A stretch of 19,445 bases of DNA from Verrucomicrobiota bacterium (GTDB lineage Bacteria; Verrucomicrobiota; Lentisphaeria; Oligosphaerales; JAFGRS01): the NCBI GenBank assembly GCA_019136035.1, contig JAGVUW010000529.1, positions 1 through 19,445 on the forward strand. Reading direction: 5' to 3'. The translations under genes were made by a program, and so were the position numbers. The notes beneath the pieces were generated by a model. The model was not told the DNA's origin and did no database searches. It worked only from the letters and a program-made list of their open reading frames with translations. Each line of letters opens with the position of its first letter. The stretch's first letter is position 1. Shown here piece after piece: positions 1 through 8,299 of the stretch.

Positions 1-354
1 CACCTCGCGGCGGGCCCGCGACTGCAGCGCCACGTAGCTCTTCATCTCGCCGCCGAAGAGGTTCTGCCAGCCCGACAGCCAGCTCTTCATGGCATCGCTG
101 GCGATGACCACCTCGGCGACCACCAGGCGCGGCTCGGCCGCGGCCGTGAGGCCGGGCAGACTGGCCAGGCTGGTGACCAGCACGCCGGCCATCTCGGCCT
201 CGCGGCGGTCCAGTTCGAGGAGGTGCGCCTGCTCACGGCGTCGACCGATCGCCCAGCCGATCAGGAGCACCAGGATCGGCGACAGGAAGACCAGCGGCGT
301 GAGCAGGAGCCAGAAGACGGCCACCAGCGACCCGATCAGATTTTCGGTTGGCAT
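1..354 (-). CDS. YbjQ-family protein with N-terminal membrane anchor (partial)
   Basis: Partial gene whose 3' end lies beyond the left edge; 118 codons are visible. It starts at the ATG at 354, 11 bp after the stop of the neighbouring YbjQ gene. Residues about 10-36 form one long hydrophobic segment rich in Leu, Val, Ile and Phe, followed by the basic stretch GRRR, so the protein is probably anchored in the inner membrane with the rest in the cytoplasm. Residues about 68-118 (VVIASDAMKSW...FGGEMKSY...ARREV) align by eye with the central part of the YbjQ/UPF0145 protein next door (NTVRAKHAGRDIM...VGGELKGY...ARREAM). YbjQ proteins form small beta-rich oligomers often labelled putative heavy-metal binding, but their role is not established. 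The family call is fairly sure; function is unknown. Confidence 0.75.
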   Translation of the reverse strand, partial: MPTENLIGSLVAVFWLLLTPLVFLSPILVLLIGWAIGRRREQAHLLELDRREAEMAGVLVTSLASLPGLTAAAEPRLVVAEVVIASDAMKSWLSGWQNLFGGEMKSYVALQSRARREV

Positions 355-365
355 GGCAGCGGCCC

Positions 366-698
366 TCAGCGCTCGGCCGGCGCGGCATCCACGACCACAG
401 CCGTGCCATAGGCGTACATCTCCGCCGCGCCGGCGGTGATGGCGCTGGTCGCAAAACGCACATTCACCACGGCGTTGGCGCCGAGCTGGACGGCCTGCGA
501 CAGCATGCGCTCCATGGCCTCGCGACGGGCCTCGGTCAGCAGCTCGGTGTAGCCCTTCAGCTCACCGCCCACCAGGTTCTTCAGCCCCGCCATGATGTCC
601 CGCCCGGCGTGCTTGGCCCGCACCGTGTTGCCCTGGACCAGCCCGCGGACCTCGAGGATCCTGTACCCCGGAACCGTCTCGGTGTTCACCACGATCAT
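366..698 (-). CDS. YbjQ/UPF0145 family protein
   Basis: 110 residues, matching the usual length of about 105-110 for YbjQ. The start MIVVNTETVPGY at 698 is preferred over an in-frame upstream start at 728, because GGGAG lies about 7 nt before this ATG and YbjQ proteins normally begin like this. Family features visible are the N-terminal VPGYRILEVRGLVQGNTVRAK, the central VGGELKGYTELLTEARREAM, the LGANAVVNVRF strand and the C-terminal YAYGTAVVV. It is probably a cytoplasmic oligomer. The heavy-metal-binding label in databases is weakly founded, so no function is claimed. It sits 62 bp after the UROD-like gene and 11 bp before a membrane-anchored paralogue, suggesting the two YbjQ proteins are made together and may form a mixed complex. 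Confidence 0.9.
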   Translation of the reverse strand: MIVVNTETVPGYRILEVRGLVQGNTVRAKHAGRDIMAGLKNLVGGELKGYTELLTEARREAMERMLSQAVQLGANAVVNVRFATSAITAGAAEMYAYGTAVVVDAAPAER

Positions 699-760
699 TG
701 CGACTCCCTTTCCCTTGTTCCCTCTCACACGCCGCCGGTACGGCCATCGCCGTACCTCGC

Positions 761-1801
761 TCAGCCGGCGTTGATCTCCTCGGAGATCGCCAGGAGACTC
801 GCCTGCCAGCGGTCTTCGGGGATGTCCTCGGTGATGCCGATGATGACGCGGTTGGTCTGCCGCGCCAGGTCGATGAACTCGCGGGTCGTCCGCCGGATCG
901 TCTCCAGGCTCGCCAGGTGCAGGGACGACGGGAAGTTCAGCCAGATCACCTTGTCCGGCCAGGCCTCGAGGGCCTGCGCCAAGGTCAGGTCGGTATCCGG
1001 CGCCGGCGTGAAGGCCTCCACGTAGTCCAAGGCGCTGCCGGCCACCAGGTCGGCCCAGGCGGCGTTATTGCCGTCGAGGTGGGTCCCCAGGAGCTTGCCG
1101 GTCGGCCGGAAGTGCTCAGCGCACTCGGCATAGAGGGGCACACAGAACTCCCGGAACCGCGGCGGGCCCATGACCTCGGGGACCTCGTTGCCGCCGTAGT
1201 TGGCGTGCGTGATCGGCGACGCCGCCAGGATCGGGTAGACCTTGCGGCGGTTCTCGCGCATGGCTGCTTCCAGACGCAGGATCTCATCGCGGCGCTCGTA
1301 CCACTCCACGGCGAAGGTCTCGACGCCCATGTAGGCGATCATGATCTGGTGCAGCGGCGTCGCCCCGACGGCGCCGCGCAGGATGACGTCATCGCCCATC
1401 CAGGCCTCGGAGCGGGCGTAGCCCTCGTAGGTCGGCGCGTACTCGGTGTGCGTCTCCATCCAATAGAGGACCTTGTAGTCCTCCGGACGCTGGAATCGCT
1501 TGACCAGAGACCAGCTCGTGAAGCCGGCCGGCTCGGAGATCTCCTCGACCTCGCCTACCGGGGTGCGATACAGGTGACGTAGCCGCGGGCGACCGTTCTC
1601 GACGTAGGAGGTGCTCTCTACCGTGCAGCCCGGGCAGCTCCAGGAGTAGACCGGCACCCGACGGTTCACAATGCAGAGGCCGTCGTTGCGCAGGCGGCGC
1701 TCCACGGCACAGGGCGGCAACTTCGATTCGTAGATGGTGAACGGGACCTTGTCCACCGGCTCGCCATGAAGGACCGCCAGAACACGCTCTCGGGGTGTCA
1801 T
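761..1801 (-). CDS. Uroporphyrinogen decarboxylase (UROD/MtaA-CmuA) family protein
   Basis: 346 residues. The start opens with the family hallmark MTPRERVLAVLHGEPVDKVP, and AGGAGG lies 8 nt before the ATG. UROD-fold proteins include true HemE and the MtaA/MtbA/CmuA methyltransferases that move methyl groups between corrinoid proteins and coenzyme M or folate. This copy lacks a clear HemE signature and looks like the expanded UROD-like group with unknown substrates. Methyltransferases of the MtaA type carry an HxC zinc motif; the matching place here reads HLDGN (H241, D243), so the Cys is replaced by Asp. A CxxC pair is present near the N terminus (SCPGC, residues about 55-59). No corrinoid-binding protein gene is in the window. 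The start is 33 bp after the NusG-like gene, so the two are probably co-transcribed. The family is sure, the reaction is not. Confidence 0.9.
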   Translation of the reverse strand: MTPRERVLAVLHGEPVDKVPFTIYESKLPPCAVERRLRNDGLCIVNRRVPVYSWSCPGCTVESTSYVENGRPRLRHLYRTPVGEVEEISEPAGFTSWSLVKRFQRPEDYKVLYWMETHTEYAPTYEGYARSEAWMGDDVILRGAVGATPLHQIMIAYMGVETFAVEWYERRDEILRLEAAMRENRRKVYPILAASPITHANYGGNEVPEVMGPPRFREFCVPLYAECAEHFRPTGKLLGTHLDGNNAAWADLVAGSALDYVEAFTPAPDTDLTLAQALEAWPDKVIWLNFPSSLHLASLETIRRTTREFIDLARQTNRVIIGITEDIPEDRWQASLLAISEEINAG

Positions 1802-1834
1802 CGCTACGCCCTCCTCGGCACTCGCCGCGGCCCT

Positions 1835-2437
1835 TCAGCCAGGCTCGCACTCCAATTCGCCGACATCCATCTCGGCCACGACCGCCTGGCCCAACAGCTC
1901 GATATTCACGGCCACCCGTGTCAGGCTGCGGCGGCGCTGGACGATGCCGCTCATGCCCCTGAAGGGCCCGGCCGTGATAACCACCGTCTGCCCAGGCTGC
2001 AACTCGGGCAGGACCACCAGTTCGGTCTGGGACTGGAGCTGCTCCAGACGCAGGAGGTCGTTGAGCTCCCGTACCAGGATGCCCTCCTGCTGCGGCGTGA
2101 CGTCGATCATATGGATGACGCGGTGGCTCTGCACGAGCTGCGTCCGGCGCTCGGTGTCGACCTGGGCGAAAACGTAGGACCGGAACATCGGCAGAAAGGT
2201 CTCGACCGTCCGCCGCTGGTAACGCCTGGCCCGCCGCAAGAGCGGCAGGTAGCAGGCGACGCCGTGGTGGCGGCAGTAGTCCTCCACGACCTTCTCGCAG
2301 CGCGGCTTGGTGTAGACGGGCACCCAGAGCATCGCCGGGATCTGCCGGATTGCCGGGATCTGCCGGATTGCCGGGATATCCGGCGCCGGGGGTATCGGTT
2401 CCTGCATCGGCTCTATGGTCATGATGAAGGAGGCCAT
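1835..2437 (-). CDS. NusG/RfaH-family transcription antitermination paralogue
   Basis: 200 residues. An NGN domain covers about residues 37-115 (LWVPVYTKPRCEKVVEDYC, YLPLL, then FLPMFRSYVFAQVD). A KOW domain covers about 146-195 (QPGQTVVITAGPFRGMSGIV). NGN binds RNA polymerase and KOW recruits ribosome, Rho or nucleic acid. The surrounding genes are not the secE-nusG-rplK block of housekeeping NusG, so this is a specialised paralogue of the RfaH/LoaP/UpxY type, which usually regulates long operons. Before the NGN domain lies a Pro/Ile-rich tail containing IPAIRQ twice plus a third IPA. The start at 2437 is chosen because a weak GAGG lies 4 nt upstream; an ATG at 2422 has no ribosome site, and a GTG at 2533 would add about 32 low-complexity residues without a ribosome site. 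The gap to the upstream glycosidase-like gene is 165 bp. Confidence 0.88.
   Translation of the reverse strand: MASFIMTIEPMQEPIPPAPDIPAIRQIPAIRQIPAMLWVPVYTKPRCEKVVEDYCRHHGVACYLPLLRRARRYQRRTVETFLPMFRSYVFAQVDTERRTQLVQSHRVIHMIDVTPQQEGILVRELNDLLRLEQLQSQTELVVLPELQPGQTVVITAGPFRGMSGIVQRRRSLTRVAVNIELLGQAVVAEMDVGELECEPG
2334..2377 (-). repeat. 18-bp in-frame tandem repeat in the NusG paralogue
   Basis: Two perfect 18-bp copies (plus-strand unit GCCGGGATCTGCCGGATT at 2334-2351 and 2352-2369) are followed by an 8-bp partial copy. Because 18 is a multiple of three, they encode a repeated IPAIRQ hexapeptide just before the NGN domain. Copy number could change without frameshift by slippage. Confidence 0.9.
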
Positions 2438-2602
2438 TCGGCCTCGGTCGCGCTGTTCTGTTCCGACGGCACCGCTGCAAACAGCCCCGCCGCCACGGCA
2501 TCCGAAAAGGTACGACACCACCGCCGCAAGCACAAGCGCCCGGACCGGAAATGCGGGGCGCGTGGTTCGTCACGAAGCGATGGGCTTGGTGAACGGCCCA
2601 GG

Positions 2603-5287
2603 CTACGGCTTGGCAGGAGAGCCGCGGACCGAGCCATCAAAGTCGATCCAGCGCCCGGCCAGGCCGGTGCGCGCGTTCTGGACCTGCGCGACGTGGCCGC
2701 CCGGATACCAGTACTTCCGGTCGAGGACACGCAGGAGGGCTTCCATGCCGTCGAGGCAGGCACGGCCGTCGTGGCCGGCGATGACCAGCGCCTCGCCGTC
2801 GAGCCTGATGCTGAAGCCCGGCTCGGCGTTGACGCGGCCATCGATGACGACGCGCGGGCCGGCCGTCGGCCCTCCGGCCTCGACGATCGGCAGGGTCACC
2901 GCCGCCGGCTCGTCCAGGGCGCGTGCGCAGTAGCACTCGACGAAGGCCACGAGGCGCTGCGCCGCCAGGCGCTCCTCGTCGGACGCACCGGCCCGCAGCA
3001 CGACCGTGCAGGCCGGCGCACTATCCACGAACAGCGGGAAGGCCTGGACCGCCTCGCGCGTCGCCAGGAAGCGCGTCGATGCCGCGGTCACCGTCAGCGC
3101 CGCCAGCTCCTGGCCATCCACCGCCACCGCCAGCACCCCACCGGCGACAGCACCCGACGGCCTCGCACCCGCGCCCTCCACAGCCGTCACGCGGTAGCCA
3201 TCCGGGATGCCGACGCGGATCACGCTCCCGGACGGCACCGGCGCGCTGAACGACAGCGTCACCCGCCAGGTCGCGAGGTCGTCGGTCACGGTCGCGGTAG
3301 CCTCACCCGCACGCAGACCGGGATGTACGGTCGCCCGGCAGCGCACGATGGCGACCTTCCGCGGCGCCTGCCTGAGGCCATCGATGACGGTGACCCCAGG
3401 GGCAAAGCGGTTCGTCGGTGCCGCGCCGTCCTCCTGGCTGAAGACATGCGTATCGCCTCCGAGCCAGGCGTTGTCCACCGTCACCCGCGGTCGCGCCTCC
3501 TGCAGGGTCTCATTGCCGGTCACCAGGCGGGTGGCGGTGCCTGTGCCATAGCGACGCACCCACGAGGCGCCCGCGACCCTCGCCGCAGGCACAGGGCGGT
3601 AGCCGGCATCAATGCAGCCCAGAAGCGGCGGCACCATCACGAGGGCGGTGGACACGCCGCGGGTAAAGGCCACCGTCGGCAGGTAGGCCCACTTGAAGGA
3701 CTCGCTGATGACGTGGTCGCCCATACCGATGTAGGCCTCGGCGACCTCCTCCGCAGTCATGGTCTCGTAACGCAGGATCTCGCTCATCCCGTAGCCTTCC
3801 CACCAGCACACCGGCTTGGCGCCCATGCTGTTGCGGACGACCTCGTTATGGGCGCCCTCGCTGTGCCATGGGCTGGCCTCCTTCATCCCGGCATCGGCCA
3901 CCTGCCCGACCGTGTACCACGCCAGGCCGAGGTTCGGCACGACGCTCAGCCGCCGGCCGCTCGAGTGCCGGAGCGTTTGCGTGTACTCGATCAGCTTGGT
4001 AATCGCCAGGCCCTCGCGGACGAACTCGCCGACCTCGTCGTCCCAGGCGCGCTCGGGGAAAGCCTGCGCCGCCGGACCCGGATGGCGCGCTTCGCCGCCC
4101 GCGGTGTCGTAGGCGTAGCCGGTGAGATCGAGCTCGGCGGCGACCTCTTTCAGGTCGACCCGCGCCTGCTCGCCATAGGAGGTGTGCCACGGCAGGACGC
4201 GCAGGTCGTCGTCCCAGCCGGTGACGTAGCGCTCGAAGCGGTTGATCTGCCCGGGCGCGGCGGTCAGGGCATCGGCGTAGCGCTCCTTGGCGAGGGCCTC
4301 CTCGCACCAGATCATGGCGGGGACGTAGAAGAGCATCTGAACGCCACCGCGCTCGCCTGCCGCGAAGAGCTCGCGGCGGCGCTGGCGGAAGGCGTCGATG
4401 TCATCGAGGCGCATCTGCTCCAGGCTGCGCTTGGGGATCGGCGCCGCGGACTGGAAGTCCCAGAACTCACGGCGGCCCACGATGTCGCCGGTGCGCTTGA
4501 AGGGCGCGTAGCACCACTCCCAGCCGCCGTAGTTGCGCCGGCAGACCTCGTCCCAGTAGCCGCCAGTGCCCGGCCACGCGGCGTACTGCGTCGGCAGGAG
4601 GTTCGTGCGCGGATCGACGTCGCGGCGGACGCTGTAGAACTCGGGAGCGAGTTCCTGCCAGCGCTCCACGGCCTCGGTGTGGCCCCAGGCGCCGCTGATC
4701 GGCCAGGACACGAAGGCGAGGCGGCGGCTGCCGCCGGGCTCCAGCACGACGCGGATGCGCAGCGTCATCTGCGCGGGCGGACCAGGCTGGCCGGCATGCG
4801 AGAGATACGAGACGCGCTCGTGCGGCTCCAGGGCGATGGCGAGGCCGCCATGGTCGTCCCACATCGCGGCCAGCGGCAGAGATCCGCCGCGATGCGCTGT
4901 CTCGTACGGCCCCTGGGCGAAATCCCAGTCGAGGAAGCCCGGCCAGTAGCAGGGGGAGCCGGCCCGGGGATGACGCGCCGTCATCCTCAGCTCCAGCCAG
5001 CGCGTCTTGCCGCTCAGGTCCTGCGTCTCGACCGTCCAGGTGCTGAGCCCGCCCGCCTCGCGGCGCGCCACCGCCACGCGGAGGCTCCCCGCGGCGGCCC
5101 AGCCCTCTCCAGCAGCCAGCAACGGCACCTCCGCGAGCGCCGCCTTGCCGTCAAGGATCGCCAGGTCGAGGCCCTCCGCCAGCGGCAGGGCGGCCCGTGC
5201 CGTTGCCGCTGCCACGACCACCGCGAGCAGCATCCCCAGGCCCAGGCAGTGCCCACGGAACCCCTTGTCGGACGCGGTCGTCGTCAT
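2603..5287 (-). CDS. Exported glycoside hydrolase-like protein
   Basis: 894 residues. The start at 5287 overlaps the previous stop by one base (TGATG), which implies translational coupling; a longer in-frame reading upstream to 5560 overlaps the previous gene and looks like shadow sequence. Residues about 10-32 form a signal peptide ending in ATARA. The N-terminal 35-220 are beta-rich. Residues about 230-570 resemble a TIM-barrel glycosidase, rich in Trp, Tyr and acidic residues (WPGTGGYWDE, GWEWCYAPFK, GYAYDTAGGE around 390-399, CWWEGYG, GDHVISESFKWAY). Asp and Glu in these loops, such as D394 and E399, are candidate catalytic residues, but no CAZy family could be named. Residues about 758-864 resemble the alpha-glucuronidase (GH67) N-terminal/DUF4838 type domain, ending in the typical GMEALLRVLDRKYWYPGG. 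The substrate is probably a polysaccharide, by inference only. Confidence 0.85.
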   Translation of the reverse strand: MTTTASDKGFRGHCLGLGMLLAVVVAAATARAALPLAEGLDLAILDGKAALAEVPLLAAGEGWAAAGSLRVAVARREAGGLSTWTVETQDLSGKTRWLELRMTARHPRAGSPCYWPGFLDWDFAQGPYETAHRGGSLPLAAMWDDHGGLAIALEPHERVSYLSHAGQPGPPAQMTLRIRVVLEPGGSRRLAFVSWPISGAWGHTEAVERWQELAPEFYSVRRDVDPRTNLLPTQYAAWPGTGGYWDEVCRRNYGGWEWCYAPFKRTGDIVGRREFWDFQSAAPIPKRSLEQMRLDDIDAFRQRRRELFAAGERGGVQMLFYVPAMIWCEEALAKERYADALTAAPGQINRFERYVTGWDDDLRVLPWHTSYGEQARVDLKEVAAELDLTGYAYDTAGGEARHPGPAAQAFPERAWDDEVGEFVREGLAITKLIEYTQTLRHSSGRRLSVVPNLGLAWYTVGQVADAGMKEASPWHSEGAHNEVVRNSMGAKPVCWWEGYGMSEILRYETMTAEEVAEAYIGMGDHVISESFKWAYLPTVAFTRGVSTALVMVPPLLGCIDAGYRPVPAARVAGASWVRRYGTGTATRLVTGNETLQEARPRVTVDNAWLGGDTHVFSQEDGAAPTNRFAPGVTVIDGLRQAPRKVAIVRCRATVHPGLRAGEATATVTDDLATWRVTLSFSAPVPSGSVIRVGIPDGYRVTAVEGAGARPSGAVAGGVLAVAVDGQELAALTVTAASTRFLATREAVQAFPLFVDSAPACTVVLRAGASDEERLAAQRLVAFVECYCARALDEPAAVTLPIVEAGGPTAGPRVVIDGRVNAEPGFSIRLDGEALVIAGHDGRACLDGMEALLRVLDRKYWYPGGHVAQVQNARTGLAGRWIDFDGSVRGSPAKP

Positions 5288-6162
5288 CAGCGGATCCCCC
5301 GCGGATCGGGAAGAAGGCGCTCGACGTGGTGGCTGCCGTCGGCAGTCACCACCTTCACGATAAGATTCAGCGTGGCATCGAGCCCCCGCGTCTCCCCGGA
5401 CCACTCGGCGACGCCGCCGAGGGCGCCGCTGTCGAAGACGACCGTCGGCCCGGGGATCGCCAGCACCTGGACCTGCCGGAGAGCCGCGCCGGCCGGGTCC
5501 GCCCGAACCGTCATGGCCGCGTCTACACGCGCCGGACCGCAGTAGAGGTCGTCCAGCCACATCTCACCCAGCGCGAAGTACGAGCCGATCTTCAGCGAGA
5601 GGTCAGTCATGCCGGCGGGAATAGTGATCGCCTTGTGCACGAGGAACCAGCAATCGGGGTCGGGGCCGCGCAGGTAGTCCCGCCGGATCCACGTCGGCGC
5701 GAGGAAGAACTGCTTCATCGACGTGGCTTCGTAGCGCTGGTCGAAGCGGCCCCGCGTGCCATCGGGCTGCAGGGGCGAGCCGGTGAGCCAGAGGAGGAGG
5801 TTGCCGCCGGTCAGGCGCACCCAGGCCTGCACCATGAGCACCGCGCCGGGCGTCACCGCGACATGCTGGCCCCAGTAGCCTGACATCGCGCCGGTCAGCG
5901 TCCGCAGCCGCAGCGCCCCGGGGCCCTCGTGGCCGTCCTCGGACCAGCCGACGTCGAAGTTGTCGGCCTCGGCGGAGGAGAACTCCCAGCCGGTGGGCTG
6001 GCCGCCCGTGTGATCGGCAAGGTCGGCGTTCTTCAGGAGATTGGCCGATGGCTCACTGGGCCTTACCCGCAGCTCGACAAGCGGCGCGGCGAGAGCCGAC
6101 CATCCCGTGAACACCGCGGCCGCCACAGCAGCGGCGCACAGCCCATGCCTGAGGCATCGCAT
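5287..6162 (-). CDS. Exported carbohydrate-binding-module-like protein
   Basis: 291 residues from the ATG at 6162 (MRCLRHG); GAGGAG lies 11 nt upstream. An in-frame ATG at 6171 sits only 2 nt from that site, so it is less likely. A signal peptide covers about residues 1-26, ending SALAA. The mature part contains NLLKNADL followed by GWEF and a jelly-roll-like pattern ending in a CBM4/9-type phrase (LKIGSYFALGEMWLDDLYC). This is the usual look of a galactose-binding-like beta sandwich attached to secreted carbohydrate-active proteins; no catalytic motif is seen. The C-terminal 70 residues form another beta-rich segment. The stop overlaps the start of the large glycosidase-like gene by one base, so the two products are made together and may act on the same polymer. 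It begins 48 bp after ptsI. Confidence 0.8.
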   Translation of the reverse strand: MRCLRHGLCAAAVAAAVFTGWSALAAPLVELRVRPSEPSANLLKNADLADHTGGQPTGWEFSSAEADNFDVGWSEDGHEGPGALRLRTLTGAMSGYWGQHVAVTPGAVLMVQAWVRLTGGNLLLWLTGSPLQPDGTRGRFDQRYEATSMKQFFLAPTWIRRDYLRGPDPDCWFLVHKAITIPAGMTDLSLKIGSYFALGEMWLDDLYCGPARVDAAMTVRADPAGAALRQVQVLAIPGPTVVFDSGALGGVAEWSGETRGLDATLNLIVKVVTADGSHHVERLLPDPRGIR

Positions 6163-6210
6163 CGTCGGCATCACTCCTCGAGCAGACCGCCGGCTGGGGA
6201 CAGCCCGGCG

Positions 6211-7977
6211 TCAGCGGTCGGGGGCCGCCAGGAGGTCGGCCGGGACCTGGCTGATGAACTCACGGCAGAGTCCGAGGACCTCGTCGGCCGTGCCGCACTT
6301 GAGGGCTTCCTCGACCAGGGTCTCGGCTTCGTGCATGCGCACGTGACGGATGAGCTGCTTGACCGCCGGGATCGACACCGGGCTCATGCTCAGCTCGTGG
6401 ATGCCCAGCCCCAGCAGGAGCGGCACCAGCAACGGCTCGGAGGCCATCTCGCCACAGACGCCGACCCACTTGCCATGGGCGTAGGCCGCCTGCGTGATGT
6501 GCTGCAGCATGCGAATGATCGAGGGGTGGCTCGGCTGGTAGAGGTACGAAATGTCGGGATTGGAGCGGTCCACCGCCAGCGAGTACTGCACCAGGTCGTT
6601 GGTGCCGACACTGAAGAAGTCCACATGCGGCGCCAGGCGGTCTGCCACCAGCGCCGCCGACGGCACCTCGATCATCATGCCGACATCCAGGTCGGGGTTG
6701 TGCTGAATGCCCTCGGCCGCCAGCTCCTCCTTGACCTCGCTCAGGACGCTCAGGGCCTGCTGGAGCTCCTCCAGCGTCGAGATCATCGGGAACATGATGC
6801 GCACCTTTCCGAAGGCACTGGCGCGCAGGATGGCCCGTAACTGCACCCGGAAGATGTCCAGACGGCGCAGGCAGAAGCGTATGGCCCGCATGCCCAGGAA
6901 GGGGTTCAGCTCCACCGGCATGCGCAAGTGGCTGAGGAACTTGTCGCCGCCGATATCGAGGGTGCGGAAGATCACCGAGTTCGGGTAGATGTCCTCGGCG
7001 ACCTTGCGGTAGGTCTCGAAGTGGTCCTTCTCGTCGCAGAGGCCGTCGCGCCTGATGAAGAGGAACTCGGTCCGGAACAGGCCGATGCCGACGCCATGCC
7101 GCCGGCGCAGGCGTTCGACCTCCTCGGCCAGTTCGACGTTGGCCGCCAGGCGAACGTGGAAGCCGTCCAGCGTCTCGGCCGGCAGCTCGGACTCGGCCTC
7201 GACGCGCGCGAACCACTCCTGCTGCTCGCGGATGCGCCGCTCGTACTGCACGAGCTGCTCCGGGCTGGGGTTGACGACGACGTCGCCGCGCGTGCCGTCG
7301 ACCACGAGGAGGTCGCCCTCGTTGACCACCGCCAGCGACTCGCTCAGGCCGACCACCGCCGGGATGCCCATGGCACGCGCCATGATGGCCGTGTGACTGG
7401 TGCGGCTGCCGATCGCCGTCACGAAGGCGCGCACGTGCTCACGGTCGATGCCGGCCGTGTCCGACGGCGACAGGTCGTCCGCTACCACGATGCCGGCCGA
7501 ATGCAGGTGCGAGAGATCGACCGGCGGGTGCCCCTGCAGATTGCGGATAACGCGGGCGGCGACGTCCTGGATGTCGGTGAGGCGGTCGCGGATGTAGTTG
7601 TCGTCGACCTTGCCGAGCATGGCGCAGTAGTTGCCGATGACCGCGTGGAAGACATGCTCGGCATTGCGGCGCCGGTCGCGGATCTGGGCCTCGACCTGGC
7701 GCACCACGCCCGGGTCGTCGACCAGCATCAGGTGGCTGTCGAAGATGGCCGCGTTCTCCTGACCGACGGCCTCCTGCACCCGCGTCCGCAACACCGCGAT
7801 CTGCTCACGGGACAGGCGCAGGGCCTCCTGGAAACGCGCGATCTCGGCCTCGACCTGGCCCTCGTCCAGGGCCTGCTCCTGCACCTGCGGCGCACGCCGT
7901 CCTACGAGGATGGCCTTGCCGATCACCACACCAGCCGATACCCCGACGCCACGCAGGCATATACCCGAACTCGGCAT
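6211..7977 (-). CDS. ptsI: Phosphoenolpyruvate-protein phosphotransferase (enzyme I of the PTS)
   Basis: 588 residues, close to the usual 570-580. It transfers phosphate from PEP to HPr in the cytoplasm. An N-terminal HPr-binding domain covers about 1-145 and the mobile phosphohistidine domain about 150-230, with SRTSHTAIMARAMGIPA placing the catalytic His at 195. The C-terminal PEP-binding barrel spans about 255-550, with LFRTEFLF, DIGGDKFL, NPFLGMRAIR, MIEVPSA, SVGTNDLVQY and the catalytic Cys508 in VGVCGEMASEP. All expected key residues are present. The start lies 2 bp after the ptsH stop, and its ribosome site GAGGAG is formed by the last two codons of ptsH. No EIIA, EIIB or EIIC gene occurs in the window, so its sugar-transport role cannot be read from context. 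Confidence 0.97.
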   Translation of the reverse strand: MPSSGICLRGVGVSAGVVIGKAILVGRRAPQVQEQALDEGQVEAEIARFQEALRLSREQIAVLRTRVQEAVGQENAAIFDSHLMLVDDPGVVRQVEAQIRDRRRNAEHVFHAVIGNYCAMLGKVDDNYIRDRLTDIQDVAARVIRNLQGHPPVDLSHLHSAGIVVADDLSPSDTAGIDREHVRAFVTAIGSRTSHTAIMARAMGIPAVVGLSESLAVVNEGDLLVVDGTRGDVVVNPSPEQLVQYERRIREQQEWFARVEAESELPAETLDGFHVRLAANVELAEEVERLRRRHGVGIGLFRTEFLFIRRDGLCDEKDHFETYRKVAEDIYPNSVIFRTLDIGGDKFLSHLRMPVELNPFLGMRAIRFCLRRLDIFRVQLRAILRASAFGKVRIMFPMISTLEELQQALSVLSEVKEELAAEGIQHNPDLDVGMMIEVPSAALVADRLAPHVDFFSVGTNDLVQYSLAVDRSNPDISYLYQPSHPSIIRMLQHITQAAYAHGKWVGVCGEMASEPLLVPLLLGLGIHELSMSPVSIPAVKQLIRHVRMHEAETLVEEALKCGTADEVLGLCREFISQVPADLLAAPDR

Positions 7978-7979
7978 CC

Positions 7980-8282
7980 TTACTCCTCGCCAAAGCGCGA
8001 ACGGAACAGCGCTTCCACTGCATCCAGAGCCTGCCGCGCATCCTCGCCCCGCGCCGTCAGGTTCAGCCGTGTGCCCGGACCCGCCCCCAGCATCAGCACG
8101 CCGATGATACTCTTGCCGTCACTGACATGGCCGTCACGGCCGATCGTGATCTCGGCGGCAAAGCGGCTGGCCGTCTGCACCAGCAGCGTCGCCGGACGCG
8201 CGTGCAGGCCGAGAGAGTTCTCCACCACCACGTCGAGGGAGAACTCTACACTGGCCCGCTTGCTCTGCGCGCTCTTCGTCAT
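7980..8282 (-). CDS. ptsH: Phosphocarrier protein HPr
   Basis: 100 residues, about 12 longer than typical HPr because of an N-terminal extension (MTKSAQSKRA). GLHARPA carries the phosphorylated His (H27). SDGKSIIGVLMLGAG carries the Ser (S58) at the place of Ser46 in Bacillus subtilis HPr, in the form recognised by HPr kinase/phosphorylase, so both catalytic and regulatory phosphorylation appear possible. The start at 8282 is chosen by homology; an upstream reading to 8501 overlaps the isomerase-like gene and is out of character. The gene lies 17 bp after the isomerase-like gene and 2 bp before ptsI, which makes a compact unit. HPr kinase itself is not in the window. Confidence 0.96.
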   Translation of the reverse strand: MTKSAQSKRASVEFSLDVVVENSLGLHARPATLLVQTASRFAAEITIGRDGHVSDGKSIIGVLMLGAGPGTRLNLTARGEDARQALDAVEALFRSRFGEE

Positions 8283-8299
8283 CCGGCCTGGCTGCTGCC

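Noticed and set aside
1389..2573. Minus-strand 394-codon frame overlapping the NusG-like and UROD-like genes
   Set aside because: It is in a different frame from both recognised genes on the same strand and has no domain pattern.
1766..5545. Very long plus-strand open frame (1259 codons)
   Set aside because: It lies antisense to the NusG-like and glycosidase-like genes, is rich in Arg, His and Ala with no domain pattern, and long antisense frames are expected in GC-rich coding DNA.
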